Shown piece after piece: positions 49,591 through 58,565 of a stretch of DNA of 64,000 bases. Under the pieces are notes generated by a model. It was not told the DNA's origin. It saw nothing but the letters and a program-made list of their open reading frames with translations, and made no database searches. The stretch's first letter is position 1. Each line of letters begins with the position of its first letter. Position numbers and translations under genes: made by a program. The stretch spans positions 2,976,001 to 3,040,000 of the forward strand of contig CBDEVT010000001.1 in assembly GCA_965243825.1 (NCBI GenBank), in the 5' to 3' direction. The DNA comes from JAJCYX01 sp965243825. Lineage in GTDB: Bacteria; Chloroflexota; Dehalococcoidia; Lucifugimonadales; Lucifugimonadaceae.

Positions 49591-50646
49591 CTATATGTTG
49601 AATCCGGACAACGCTAGAGTGAGATCTGAAAGTTTTTGTCTTGCCTCATCATTCAGATCGACTGCCTGAAGGGCTTCGCTGGCATCTTCTGTTAATCGCC
49701 TTGCCGTTTCGAGAGTGAATTCCTTGCTACCTGCTTCATCGAGCAGTTCCGTGATCTCGCCAACTCTGGCAGGGTCAATCACTCTCTGCACGTAGATATC
49801 ACCTAGACGTCTTTTCACAGACGGCGGCGCAGTCTCAATGGCGTGAGCAACAGGTAAGTTCTTCTTCTTCGTTAGCAGCCGTCCGTGCTGGACAGGATCA
49901 AGTGCTTCACCACCCCAGAAGAGCATGTAATCTGCGGCGATCTGCCTTGCTGCACCGGATAGCTGCCCGTACTTGAGAATTGCTTCTGCAAGGCCAGGTT
50001 TCTCGCAGGCGTAAGCAGTGATCTGGGCGGTTGCTCCGAACAGGGCCCCGGATCGATCACAAACCATATCGATGTACTTTTGCGTCGTCAGGCCTAGCTG
50101 CTCCTGCATGGCGATATCGACGTACTCTCCTTCGCACATCAATACTGCTGCATGGTCGAGCGATCGGAGAGCGTTCGATACAGCTTCAGCGGGCTCGCCG
50201 TTTTCGGTGAGGGCGAACAACGCCATGCGCGCCATGGCATGCATGCCATCGCCCGCGTTGATCGCCTGTGCAGGTCCCCATGTCCACCAGACGGACGGGC
50301 GTCCATTGTGTTCGGTATTGCCGTCTTCAACGTCTTCGTGGATCAGTGTGAAGTTGTGCAGCAGTTCTATGGCCACGGCATATGACGTGATCCTGTCAGA
50401 TTCGTCGGTTTCAGAGATCGCGCTCGCCACCGCCAGCGCAAACTGGCCGTGCGTGCGTGGTCGAGTCGGGATTACGGACGGATCACCGTTCTCATCTATC
50501 CAGCCAAGCTGGAATGACATCATCCTGTACAGAGGAAGTTCTCTGGCCGTGATGAAATCGCGAATTTTCCCTTCTAACAGGACAGCTGCTTCCGTGCTCA
50601 CATCGGGCAGCAGCTCTCGTCTAAGGTTTTCCGCTGAAGGCTTCAA
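49591..50646 (-). CDS. Polyprenyl synthetase family protein with an altered second aspartate motif
   Basis: 351 residues from TTG at 50646. An all-helical trans-isoprenyl diphosphate synthase. The first Asp-rich motif is EDVED (104-108, in LIHEDVEDGN), a mild change from DDxxD; GRPSVWWTWGPAQAINAGD follows as usual. The second motif, normally RDDxLGxWGD, reads AADYMLFWGG (237-246), losing one of the paired Asp residues that hold Mg and the allylic substrate. KKNLPVAHAI follows as in active enzymes. It may be a weak or product-shifted enzyme, or a regulatory subunit. It lies between tsaC and pgk. Confidence 0.87.
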   Translation of the reverse strand: MKPSAENLRRELLPDVSTEAAVLLEGKIRDFITARELPLYRMMSFQLGWIDENGDPSVIPTRPRTHGQFALAVASAISETDESDRITSYAVAIELLHNFTLIHEDVEDGNTEHNGRPSVWWTWGPAQAINAGDGMHAMARMALFALTENGEPAEAVSNALRSLDHAAVLMCEGEYVDIAMQEQLGLTTQKYIDMVCDRSGALFGATAQITAYACEKPGLAEAILKYGQLSGAARQIAADYMLFWGGEALDPVQHGRLLTKKKNLPVAHAIETAPPSVKRRLGDIYVQRVIDPARVGEITELLDEAGSKEFTLETARRLTEDASEALQAVDLNDEARQKLSDLTLALSGFNI

Positions 50647-50735
50647 GTCGTTGGTGTGCTCATCTTCGGAATTGGGTCAAAGTGTTCTCACGGCAGACAG
50701 GACTTATAGTACCCGTTCACGCCGGCCAAAAAGCA

Positions 50736-51356
50736 TCACACGTGGCCAAGAAGCGCCTCTTCAAGTGTTTGTCGGCTGATTGATCCTTCTCTGAAGATCT
50801 GTAGTTCGCCTCCCACGAAGCTCACAACGGTGGATGGAGCAGTGTGATCACCACATGCACCGTCTAAGATCGCGTCGATACTCCCGGCTAATTGGGACTG
50901 GACTTCGTGCGCTGTCTTGCAAGGATCCTGACCGGAGAGATTCGCGCTCGTACCGGTTACCGGTCTGCCTGTACGCGAGATCAGATCAATAGCCAGCTCG
51001 TGGTCCGGAACTCGCACTCCAATGTTACCCGTGCCGGCAGTAACCGAATCAGGAACTTCGCCTCTGGTCGGCAACACTAATGTCAGCGGTCCTGGCCAGA
51101 ACCTTTTTGCGAGTACCGATGCCGGTTCGGGAAATTCGGCAGCAACCTGGCTGACCTGGTCCGCCGAAGATAGCAGTACAGGTACTGGGTTGCCCGCCAT
51201 TCTGCCCTTGGTCGCGAAAAGGCTGGCGATTGGATCGTCGTCAAGCACTGCGCCTAGGGCAAAAAAAGTATCGGTGGGAAATGCCACCAGTTTGCCCGAC
51301 CTGAGTGAATCCGCTGCATGATCGATTTCGGTCGCCTGCAATAGCCTTGTTTCCAA
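50736..51356 (-). CDS. tsaC: L-threonylcarbamoyladenylate synthase
   Basis: 206 residues, YrdC/Sua5 domain only. Makes threonylcarbamoyl-AMP, the donor for t6A37 in ANN-reading tRNAs. Seen: LRSGKLVAFPTDTFFALGA (about 18-36), KGRMAGNPVPVLL (about 50-62, KxR motif), RFWPGPLTLVLPTR (about 85-98), IGVRVPDHELA (about 112) and GTSANLSGQDPC (about 134-145). TTG start with AGAGGCGGG upstream. Divergent to guaA, 220 bases away. Confidence 0.94.
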   Translation of the reverse strand: METRLLQATEIDHAADSLRSGKLVAFPTDTFFALGAVLDDDPIASLFATKGRMAGNPVPVLLSSADQVSQVAAEFPEPASVLAKRFWPGPLTLVLPTRGEVPDSVTAGTGNIGVRVPDHELAIDLISRTGRPVTGTSANLSGQDPCKTAHEVQSQLAGSIDAILDGACGDHTAPSTVVSFVGGELQIFREGSISRQTLEEALLGHV

Positions 51357-51576
51357 AACCCGCCTCTTAAGGTTGCGATCCGATGCTTTTCTACGAAATC
51401 TAAACCCCTGCCAGCGCTCGATCTTGATAGCCCGCGACAGGCCTCGCGCGCCTACAATTTACGTTGTTAATCGAACCGTTCCCTTGCTGATCACGAAGGA
51501 CAGGATTTTGATTGACTGAGTCTAGCAGCGCTGTTAGCTTGAACCGCTTCCATATCCACTCGTTCAGGTACAACTC

Positions 51577-53280
51577 ATGAACTCTCAAACCAACGGCACG
51601 ACGCCTAGCTCCCAGGCCTCCTCAAAGCCAGACCAGCAGAGTTCAAGGGTCGCCACTTCGGATGACATCGAGGTAGGGACCTATCTCGAAATCGCGCAGA
51701 AAGAGCCGCCGAAGGGACAGCACGAAAACGTACCTATCCGGACCGAGACAATCGTCATCCTTGACTTCGGCTCACAGTATTCCAGGCTTATCGCTCGCCG
51801 CATTCGTGAATCGAACGTGTACTGCGAAATCGTTCCCTGGGATGCGCCTGCTGACATCCTTAACGAACAGGATGTCAAAGGCATCGTGCTATCCGGTGGC
51901 CCAAACAGCGTCTACGAGGACGGCGCACCGTTGGCACCCGCATGGGTTTTTGACGCTGGTGTTCCCATTCTCGGTATCTGTTACGGGATGCAGCTACTGG
52001 CCCACCAGCTTGGTGGCAAGGTCCAGCCTGGTGTCCAACGGGAGTATGGCCACGCTGTTATCCACAAGGATGGACAGGGAATAGAGTTGCTCGAAGGCCT
52101 GGATGGAGACATCCCGGTCTGGATGAGCCATGGCGACCGCATCGAAGACCTGCCTCCAGGGTTCCGGTCCATGGCCTACTCGGACAATTCTCCGGTCGCC
52201 GTGATGGGTTCGGATGAGCAGAAGATGTTCGGTATACAGTTTCACCCCGAGGTGGTCCACACCCCTCAGGGGGCTGAGGTCCTCCGAAACTTCACGTTCC
52301 GGGTGTGTGGAGCGACCGGAACATGGACTCCGGCCAATTTCGTTACTGATGCAGTGGAACGAGTCAAAGAACAGGTCGGTGAAGGCAGGGTTATCTGTGC
52401 TCTTTCTGGAGGGGTCGACTCAACGGTAGCTGCTGCACTGATCAACAGGGCAATTGGCGATCGCCTGACCTGCATATTCGTCGACAACGGCCTTCTGCGC
52501 AGAGATGAGGCGGACAGGGTCAGAAACGTCTTTGCAAGAGACCTGGGTGTGAACCTGATATTCGAGGACGCAACAGAACGGTTCTTAGGCGCTCTGAAGG
52601 GTGTAACGAGTCCTGAGGTGAAGCGAAAGCGGATCGGGGCCGAGTTCATCAAGGTCTTTGAAGAGGTAGCTAACCGACTTGGGCAGGTCGACTACCTCGC
52701 GCAGGGCACGCTCTACCCGGACGTGATCGAAAGTACATCGTCGGAGACCACCGCCGCGCACAAGATCAAGACCCACCACAACGTAGGTGGACTGCCTGAA
52801 AACATGAACTTGAAGCTTGTCGAGCCGCTGCGGTACATGTTCAAAGACGAGGTCAGGCGAGCGGGTACGCAACTCGGAATATCTGAACAGGCAGTCAATC
52901 GTCAGCCGTTCCCTGGCCCTGGACTAGCTGTCAGGATTATCGGTGAGGTCACCTACGAGAAGCTAGAGATACTTCGCGCTGCCGACTGGATCTTGATCGA
53001 TGAAATCAAGGCCGCAGGACTCTACGAGAAGCTTTGGCAGACCTTTGCGGTCTTGCCGGATACGCAGACGGTAGGCGTTATGGGCGATCGACGGACGTAC
53101 CAACACGTGATCGCCATCAGAGCGGTACAGAGCGAGGATGCGATGACCGCTGACTGGGCTCGCCTTCCCTACGACACACTGGCTCGTATCTCAAACAGAA
53201 TCGTCAACGAAGTACCTGAAGTAAACAGGGTTGTGCTGGATATTACGAGCAAACCGCCGGGCACGATCGAGTGGGAATAG
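51577..53280 (+). CDS. guaA: GMP synthase (glutamine-hydrolysing)
   Basis: 567 residues; the core is the usual 510. Converts XMP to GMP with glutamine and ATP. Residues 1-56 are a polar Ser/Gln/Thr-rich extension not found in the family. Then the glutaminase domain: VILDFGSQYSRLIARRIRE, nucleophile Cys135 in GICYGMQLL, His223 and Glu225 in QFHPEVV; the ATP pyrophosphatase P-loop ALSGGVDST (275-283); and a dimerisation domain ending KPPGTIEWE. Leads the purine operon; purD starts 13 bases after its stop. Confidence 0.97.
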   Translation: MNSQTNGTTPSSQASSKPDQQSSRVATSDDIEVGTYLEIAQKEPPKGQHENVPIRTETIVILDFGSQYSRLIARRIRESNVYCEIVPWDAPADILNEQDVKGIVLSGGPNSVYEDGAPLAPAWVFDAGVPILGICYGMQLLAHQLGGKVQPGVQREYGHAVIHKDGQGIELLEGLDGDIPVWMSHGDRIEDLPPGFRSMAYSDNSPVAVMGSDEQKMFGIQFHPEVVHTPQGAEVLRNFTFRVCGATGTWTPANFVTDAVERVKEQVGEGRVICALSGGVDSTVAAALINRAIGDRLTCIFVDNGLLRRDEADRVRNVFARDLGVNLIFEDATERFLGALKGVTSPEVKRKRIGAEFIKVFEEVANRLGQVDYLAQGTLYPDVIESTSSETTAAHKIKTHHNVGGLPENMNLKLVEPLRYMFKDEVRRAGTQLGISEQAVNRQPFPGPGLAVRIIGEVTYEKLEILRAADWILIDEIKAAGLYEKLWQTFAVLPDTQTVGVMGDRRTYQHVIAIRAVQSEDAMTADWARLPYDTLARISNRIVNEVPEVNRVVLDITSKPPGTIEWE

Positions 53281-53293
53281 TAGAGGCGAACTG

Positions 53294-54586
53294 TTGAGAG
53301 TTCTGGTTGTAGGCAATGGTGGTCGGGAACACGCGCTCGCATGGAAGCTGGCGAAGAGTGAACTGGTATCCGAAATCCTGATTGCTCCTGGAAACGCGGG
53401 CACTGCGGGAGTCGGAGAGAACGTTAACGTTCCCGCAGAGGACGTCGACGGGCTTCTAGAACTTGCTCTTTCGCGCCGAGTGGACCTGACGGTCGTCGGA
53501 CCGGAAGCACCGATGGTCGACGGAATCGCTGATAGGTTTCAGGAAGCTGGACTCAAGATATTTGCGCCGATCGCATCGGCTGCAAGGCTAGAAGGTTCTA
53601 AGAGCTGGGCGAAGGACCTGATGAGTCGTGCCGGCGTCAAGACCGCACGTGCGAGGCGTTTCGACAACTCTGAAGAGGCACTCTCCTACGCCCTCTCACT
53701 GCCACAAGGATCGTTTGTAATTAAGGCAGATGGTCTCGCAGCCGGGAAAGGTGTTCTACTCCCGGAAACGCACCAGGAAGCCTCGAACGCGATCGTCTCC
53801 ATGATCGATGGCAACGCCTTTGGCAGTGCCGGTGACACTCTCCTCATTGAAGATCGGACGAGCGGTCCCGAGGTAAGCGTCTTCGCCTTTGTTCAAGGTG
53901 AGCACGTTTCAGCAGAAGTCGCCGCGTGCGACTACAAACGGGTGGACGATGGCGATGAAGGTCCCAACACGGGCGGGATGGGCGCCTATACGCCGCCTGA
54001 ATTCTGGTCTCCTGAACTCGCATCTAAGGTAAGAATTGAGATCCTGGAACCCGTGGCGAAACAGATGGTCGAAGATGGATCGCCGTATCAAGGCGTGCTC
54101 TACGCTGGCTTGATGCTCACCGATGACGGACCGAGCGTGATCGAGTTCAACTGCCGTTTCGGTGATCCTGAGTGTGAAGTCCTGATGCCGCTGCTTGAGT
54201 CAGATCTCGCTGAGATCTGCCTGGCGGTCGCTGAAGGGCGACTGTCTGACACTGAAGTCAGCTGGGGCACTGGCGCTCACGTATGTGTAGTTATGACTTC
54301 CGGTGGCTATCCCGGGAAATATCGAACAGGTATACCAATAACCGGATTGCAAGACTCGAACCTGGTTTTTCATGCTGGAACGTCAGTGAATGAATCTGGT
54401 GAAACAGTTACCGCAGGTGGACGGGTGCTTGTAGCGGTCGGTTCCGGTGAAGATGTCAATGAAGCCAGGGAGTCGGCATACAAATCTGTTGGAACGATCG
54501 AGTTTGATGGTGAACACCACCGCCGAGATATCGCCGAACGCGCGATCGAATCCGCCAATACCGTCGCAGCAGGCCAGCCGAGTTGA
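53294..54586 (+). CDS. purD: Phosphoribosylamine--glycine ligase
   Basis: 430 residues from TTG at 53294, chosen because the frame upstream lies inside guaA, and GAGG sits seven bases before. Second step of purine synthesis. Seen: LRVLVVGNGGREHALAWKL (2-20), PGNAGTAGVGENVNV, VGPEAPMVDGI (about 77-87), SKSWAKDLM, FVIKADGLAAGKGVLLPE (about 140-157), GPEVSVFAF, DGDEGPNTGGMGAYTP (about 219-234), EFNCRFGDPECEVLMPLL (about 280-297). It overlaps the next gene by 4 bases. Confidence 0.97.
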   Translation: MRVLVVGNGGREHALAWKLAKSELVSEILIAPGNAGTAGVGENVNVPAEDVDGLLELALSRRVDLTVVGPEAPMVDGIADRFQEAGLKIFAPIASAARLEGSKSWAKDLMSRAGVKTARARRFDNSEEALSYALSLPQGSFVIKADGLAAGKGVLLPETHQEASNAIVSMIDGNAFGSAGDTLLIEDRTSGPEVSVFAFVQGEHVSAEVAACDYKRVDDGDEGPNTGGMGAYTPPEFWSPELASKVRIEILEPVAKQMVEDGSPYQGVLYAGLMLTDDGPSVIEFNCRFGDPECEVLMPLLESDLAEICLAVAEGRLSDTEVSWGTGAHVCVVMTSGGYPGKYRTGIPITGLQDSNLVFHAGTSVNESGETVTAGGRVLVAVGSGEDVNEARESAYKSVGTIEFDGEHHRRDIAERAIESANTVAAGQPS

Positions 54587-55272
54587 CCAAGGATAGTCGT
54601 GTCGCTGTATTCCTGGACTTCGACGATACGCTGACTACAGAGAACATAGCTCAACTGTTACTGAGAAGTCTCGCTCCCCAGGAATTCGACCGCTTCTCCC
54701 GTGAGTACCGCGCTGGCAAGATCACGTTCAGGGATTACCAGGAGTTCTCCTTTAACGCTGTGAACGCTTCTTTGGAAGAGATAAAACGGCTTGCGGCAGA
54801 TCAAGCGGAACTCAGGCCCGGAATCACCGAACTGATAACGGCAGTAGAAGAGTCAGACGGAACTATCACCGTGCTATCAGCCGGACTTGATATCTACATA
54901 GAGCCGGTTCGACAGAAGCATGGTTTTGACAGCCTCAACGTGATCTGCGGAACCGCTTCGAGGGTCAACTCGGACACGGGTCCGTTCAGGTACGATTATC
55001 CATTCGGCAGCACTGCAGTTAACGGCTGCCGAGGTGATTGGGCAACCTGCAAATGTAAAGCTCTTGAACAGGTCGAAAGTGGTACGACCAAAGTCTTTGT
55101 TGGCGATGGCAGCACTTCTGACGCATGTGTCGCCGAAAAGGCCGACTACGTGTTCGCCAGGGACAGGCTGTTGCGCATCTGCAACGAACTCGAAATAAAA
55201 GCGACGCGGTTCGAGGATTTCGCCCCAGTCACAGAGTTTGTAAACAGCCTGACCACTTCACAGAAGGTCTAG
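54583..55272 (+). CDS. HAD-superfamily phosphatase (MtnX/SerB-like)
   Basis: 229 residues. HAD motif I VAVFLDFDDTLTTEN (about 7-21) with nucleophile Asp and acid Asp, motif II Ser in VLSAGLDIYIEPV, and motif III/IV KVFVGDGSTSDACVAEKADYVFAR (split). The helical cap inserted after motif I (FSREYRAGKITFRDYQEF) and Cys-rich stretch GCRGDWATCKCK match the MtnX (2-hydroxy-3-keto-5-methylthiopentenyl-1-phosphate phosphatase) and HAD-IB group. TTG start overlaps purD stop. It lies within the purine operon; a role on a purine intermediate is possible but unproven. Confidence 0.87.
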   Translation: MTKDSRVAVFLDFDDTLTTENIAQLLLRSLAPQEFDRFSREYRAGKITFRDYQEFSFNAVNASLEEIKRLAADQAELRPGITELITAVEESDGTITVLSAGLDIYIEPVRQKHGFDSLNVICGTASRVNSDTGPFRYDYPFGSTAVNGCRGDWATCKCKALEQVESGTTKVFVGDGSTSDACVAEKADYVFARDRLLRICNELEIKATRFEDFAPVTEFVNSLTTSQKV

Positions 55273-55281
55273 ACAGAAAAG

Positions 55282-56598
55282 ATGATTCCCAGATATTCCC
55301 GCCCCGAAATGAGCAAAGTCTGGTCGGACGGCAACACGTTCGACCTCTGGCTGCAGGTGGAGATCGCCGCATCGCAGGCATGGACTGAGCTTGGAGTAGT
55401 GCCTGAAGCGGATATGGAGAAGATTCGAGCAGCAACGTTCAACCGAGCTGTGTATGACCGCATCTTCGAAGAAACCAAGCACGACATCGTCTCTTTCACG
55501 AGGGCTGTCTCCGAATCGATGGGATCTGAGAGTCGCTGGATTCATCACGGCCTGACCTCGAATGACGTCAAAGACACGGCGCTGGGAATGCAGATGACCC
55601 AGGCCGTCGACATCGTAGATGCAGGTGTAGCTCGCCTGATGGAAGTGCTGCAACGTCGCGCTGTCGAGTTCCGGGACACACCAAGTATCGGCCGGTCGCA
55701 CGGGATACACGCGGAACCGATGAGCTTCGGCCTGAAACTGGCTATGTGGTGGGACGAGATGCGGCGTAACCGTGAGCGCCTCGCCGGGGCCAGAGAGCGA
55801 GTTGCTATCTGCATGCTCTCAGGACCTGTGGGGACATTTGCCAGCGTGCCACCTGAAATAGAGGAACTGGTCGCAAAGCAGCTGGACCTCAAACCCGCGC
55901 CGGTCTCCAACCAGGTCATTCAAAGAGACCGCCATGCCGAGTTCGTGCAGGTGCTTGCACTTATAGCAGCCACCCTCGACAAGATGGCGACCGAGATTCG
56001 TGGCCTCCAACGCACCGAAGTTGGTGAGGTGCAGGAACCGTTCGGAACTCCCGGGTTCGTGACCAAGGGTTCGTCTTCAATGCCTCACAAACGGAATCCC
56101 GAACTATCGGAACGCATCTGTGGATTAGCCAGGGTCGTAAGAGCGAACTCGGTTGCGGCACTTGAGAACGTCGCACTGTGGCATGAGCGGGACATTTCCC
56201 ATTCGTCTGCAGAACGAGTGATCCTTCCAGATTCTTCGTTAGCTGTGGATTACATTCTCCACCTGATGACCCGAATCATCGATGGAATGCTTGTCTTCCC
56301 TGACCGAATGATGCGGAATCTCGAACTAACACGCGGTCTGGTCTTCTCTCCGAGAGTCATGCTTGCGCTGGTCGAGGCGGGCGTTGATCGTAAGGAGGCC
56401 TACGACACGGTTCAAAGATGTGCCATGAAATCATGGGATGAACAGAAGGATTTCAGAGACCTCGTTCGGGACGATCCCACGGTGGCGAAAAGTTTGACTA
56501 ATGAGCAGATAGACCCGCTTTTCGATTACGGTTTCTATCTTCTGCATGTGGATCACAACTTCAAGCGGCTTGGATTCCCAACGAGCGACCAGGACTGA
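55282..56598 (+). CDS. purB: Adenylosuccinate lyase
   Basis: 438 residues, the short bacterial class. Splits SAICAR and adenylosuccinate, releasing fumarate. Seen: IPRYSRPEMSKVWSD start, RAVSESMG..RWIHHGLTSNDVKDTA (catalytic His in GLTSND context, about 66-99), GRSHGIHAEPMSFGLK (about 138-153), the signature GSSSMPHKRNPELSE (about 265-279) and HERDISHSSAERVILPD. The start is the only ATG near the end of the preceding gene. Shares one base with purC (TGATG). Confidence 0.97.
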   Translation: MIPRYSRPEMSKVWSDGNTFDLWLQVEIAASQAWTELGVVPEADMEKIRAATFNRAVYDRIFEETKHDIVSFTRAVSESMGSESRWIHHGLTSNDVKDTALGMQMTQAVDIVDAGVARLMEVLQRRAVEFRDTPSIGRSHGIHAEPMSFGLKLAMWWDEMRRNRERLAGARERVAICMLSGPVGTFASVPPEIEELVAKQLDLKPAPVSNQVIQRDRHAEFVQVLALIAATLDKMATEIRGLQRTEVGEVQEPFGTPGFVTKGSSSMPHKRNPELSERICGLARVVRANSVAALENVALWHERDISHSSAERVILPDSSLAVDYILHLMTRIIDGMLVFPDRMMRNLELTRGLVFSPRVMLALVEAGVDRKEAYDTVQRCAMKSWDEQKDFRDLVRDDPTVAKSLTNEQIDPLFDYGFYLLHVDHNFKRLGFPTSDQD

Positions 56599-57515
56599 TG
56601 ACAAGCGTTCAAGCTGTCTACGAGACTGACCTGCCGGGTCTTCTGCATCGCGGTAAGGTTCGCGACACTTACGACATCGGCGGCGGGCTCCTCTTGATGA
56701 TCGCGACTGACCGGATATCGGCATTCGACGTGATCATGCCCGATCCGATCCCCGGTAAGGGAGTGATCCTGACCCAAATGTCGACCTTCTGGTTCGAACT
56801 GCTCGAAAACGTGGTCCCGAACCATATGATCGGTGTGCTGTCCAACCCGGACACCTTGAGAAACTTGGACAGTACCGGTGCCCTCGAGGCACTACCTCAA
56901 GGTTTCGAACCGCGTTCCATGGTCATCAAAAAGGCGGAACGGATAGACATGGAGTGCGTTGTTCGAAATTATCTGGCGGGCAGCGCATGGGTCGAATACC
57001 AAAAAACTGGAACCATGAACGGCGCGCAGCTTCAGCCGGGAATGGTCGAAGCGCAGCGACTCCCCGAACCGATCTTCACACCATCGACCAAAGCCGAGCA
57101 CGGCCACGACGAGGCGCTCAGTCGTGCTGTTGGTGAGGCTCTGGTAGGTAAGGATCTGTATCGAACTCTCGAGGAACGCAGCATCGAAGTGTTCTCAGCC
57201 GCCCACGATCATGCCGAGAGCAAGGGCATGATCCTTGCCGACACGAAATTCGAGTTCGGATACATCGATGGTGAGCTCACACTCATCGATGAAGTCTTAA
57301 CTCCGGATTCAAGTCGCTTCTGGGATGTGGAAGACTGGAAGCCGGGAACAGCACCGCCAGCGTATGACAAACAGTACCTGCGTGACTGGCTCCTGCAACA
57401 GGACTGGAATAAGGAACCTCCTGCGCCTTCACTACCAGCCGAAGTTGTGGCACAGACTCAGGAAAGATACATGAGCGCATACGAGCGCTTAACCGGCCGG
57501 TCCCTCATACTGTAG
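56598..57515 (+). CDS. purC: Phosphoribosylaminoimidazole-succinocarboxamide synthase
   Basis: 305 residues, the longer yeast-like class. Joins CAIR and aspartate. Seen: LLHRGKVRDTYDIGGGLLLM (about 14-33), ATDRISAFDVIMPDPIPGKG (about 36-55), MECVVRNYLAGSAW (about 116-129), PIFTPSTKAEHGHDEA (about 156-171), LADTKFEFGYIDGELTLIDE (about 215-234) and TPDSSRFW (about 236-243). Overlaps purB by one base. Confidence 0.97.
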   Translation: MTSVQAVYETDLPGLLHRGKVRDTYDIGGGLLLMIATDRISAFDVIMPDPIPGKGVILTQMSTFWFELLENVVPNHMIGVLSNPDTLRNLDSTGALEALPQGFEPRSMVIKKAERIDMECVVRNYLAGSAWVEYQKTGTMNGAQLQPGMVEAQRLPEPIFTPSTKAEHGHDEALSRAVGEALVGKDLYRTLEERSIEVFSAAHDHAESKGMILADTKFEFGYIDGELTLIDEVLTPDSSRFWDVEDWKPGTAPPAYDKQYLRDWLLQQDWNKEPPAPSLPAEVVAQTQERYMSAYERLTGRSLIL

Positions 57516-57565
57516 AGAAACACCTACCAGAATTTTTTAGTTGAACTGACCCCCAAAACGACACT

Positions 57566-58282
57566 ATGAGCAGTAAAGACGAAGGAAAACGAGTAGCGAC
57601 GACGCGCCCAGCAAGCAGGCGCGGCATGACCAAGTCGCAGATTCGAAACGAAAGACGACAGCGTAGCGAGGCACGCAAGAAGAGGCGGCGCACCTTCTAC
57701 ATTGCAGGTGGCAGCGTACTGGCCATCGTGTTCATCCTCAGCCTCACACTATCGCCTGGTCTTGGTGGCGGCGGAGGCAATATTCACACCGGCGAAGGTG
57801 GCAACATCAACTTCGGGGGACCTGTAGCGATTGATGTGGACGATGGCGCACTGCACATTCCCATAGGTCAACGTGGCACCGGCTACAGCCTGAATCCACC
57901 TACATCAGGCCCCCACTGGATTGGGCGTGATGCATGGGAACTTCCAAACGGAGATGTTGTTGATGCACCTGCGGACTGGGGTATCTATGATGTGCCGCTG
58001 CCGAACGAGGTGCTGATACACAACCTTGAGCACGGCGGTATCGGCCTTCACTACAACTGCCCTGACGGTTGCGACGACATTGTGAACGCGTTGGAAGACT
58101 TCGTCCCTCGCAGCCGGGCTCAGTTCATAATGGCGCCATACCCGAACATGGACACCAAGATCGCAATCACAGCGTGGCGTCACCACCTTCACTTAGACGA
58201 AATCGACGAAGCACAGATTTCTGACTTCATCGATGCCTACCAGGACCGAGCACCAGAGAGTGTTCCCGGTAACTCTTTCTAA
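57566..58282 (+). CDS. DUF3105 domain-containing membrane protein
   Basis: 238 residues. A very basic N-terminus (about 1-42, many Arg/Lys) leads to one membrane helix (about 44-66), a Gly-rich linker, and an outer domain with the DUF3105 hallmarks NPPTSGPHW (about 111-119), LIHNLEHGGIGLHYNC (about 149-164) and WRHHLHLDEID (about 205-215). The conserved His pairs suggest metal binding, but no function is proven. It lies between purC and purS in the purine operon, 50 and 9 bases from them, although its topology points to the cell surface. Confidence 0.9.
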   Translation: MSSKDEGKRVATTRPASRRGMTKSQIRNERRQRSEARKKRRRTFYIAGGSVLAIVFILSLTLSPGLGGGGGNIHTGEGGNINFGGPVAIDVDDGALHIPIGQRGTGYSLNPPTSGPHWIGRDAWELPNGDVVDAPADWGIYDVPLPNEVLIHNLEHGGIGLHYNCPDGCDDIVNALEDFVPRSRAQFIMAPYPNMDTKIAITAWRHHLHLDEIDEAQISDFIDAYQDRAPESVPGNSF

Positions 58283-58291
58283 AGGACTGAA

Positions 58292-58561
58292 GTGTTTCTC
58301 GCCCGAATCAGAGTCACTCTTAAACCGACTGTTAACGACCCACAGGGAAAGACGATCGCGCAAGCGCTCGGTCGACTCGGATTCGATTCTCTAGAGTCCG
58401 TCAGGGCCGGAAAATTCTTCAAGGTTCAGATCGAGGAAAGTGACCGAGCCGTGGCCGAAAGCAAGGTCACGGAGATGTGCCAGAAGCTCCTGGCAAATCC
58501 GGTGATCGAAGTGTTTGACTTCGATCTCGAAGCGTTGGCCGAACCTGCGGCTACCCGCTAG
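58292..58561 (+). CDS. purS: Phosphoribosylformylglycinamidine synthase subunit PurS
   Basis: 89 residues. Small bridging subunit of the PurSLQ complex, which turns FGAR into FGAM. Seen: RIRVTLKPTVNDPQGKTIAQALGRLGFDS (split over about 5-33; KP..DPQG motif), VRAGKFFKVQIE and ANPVIEVFDFDLE at the C-terminus. Last plus-strand gene of the operon; purQ and purL are not in the window, as the strand switches 4 bases later. Confidence 0.95.
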   Translation: MFLARIRVTLKPTVNDPQGKTIAQALGRLGFDSLESVRAGKFFKVQIEESDRAVAESKVTEMCQKLLANPVIEVFDFDLEALAEPAATR

Positions 58562-58565
58562 TTGG

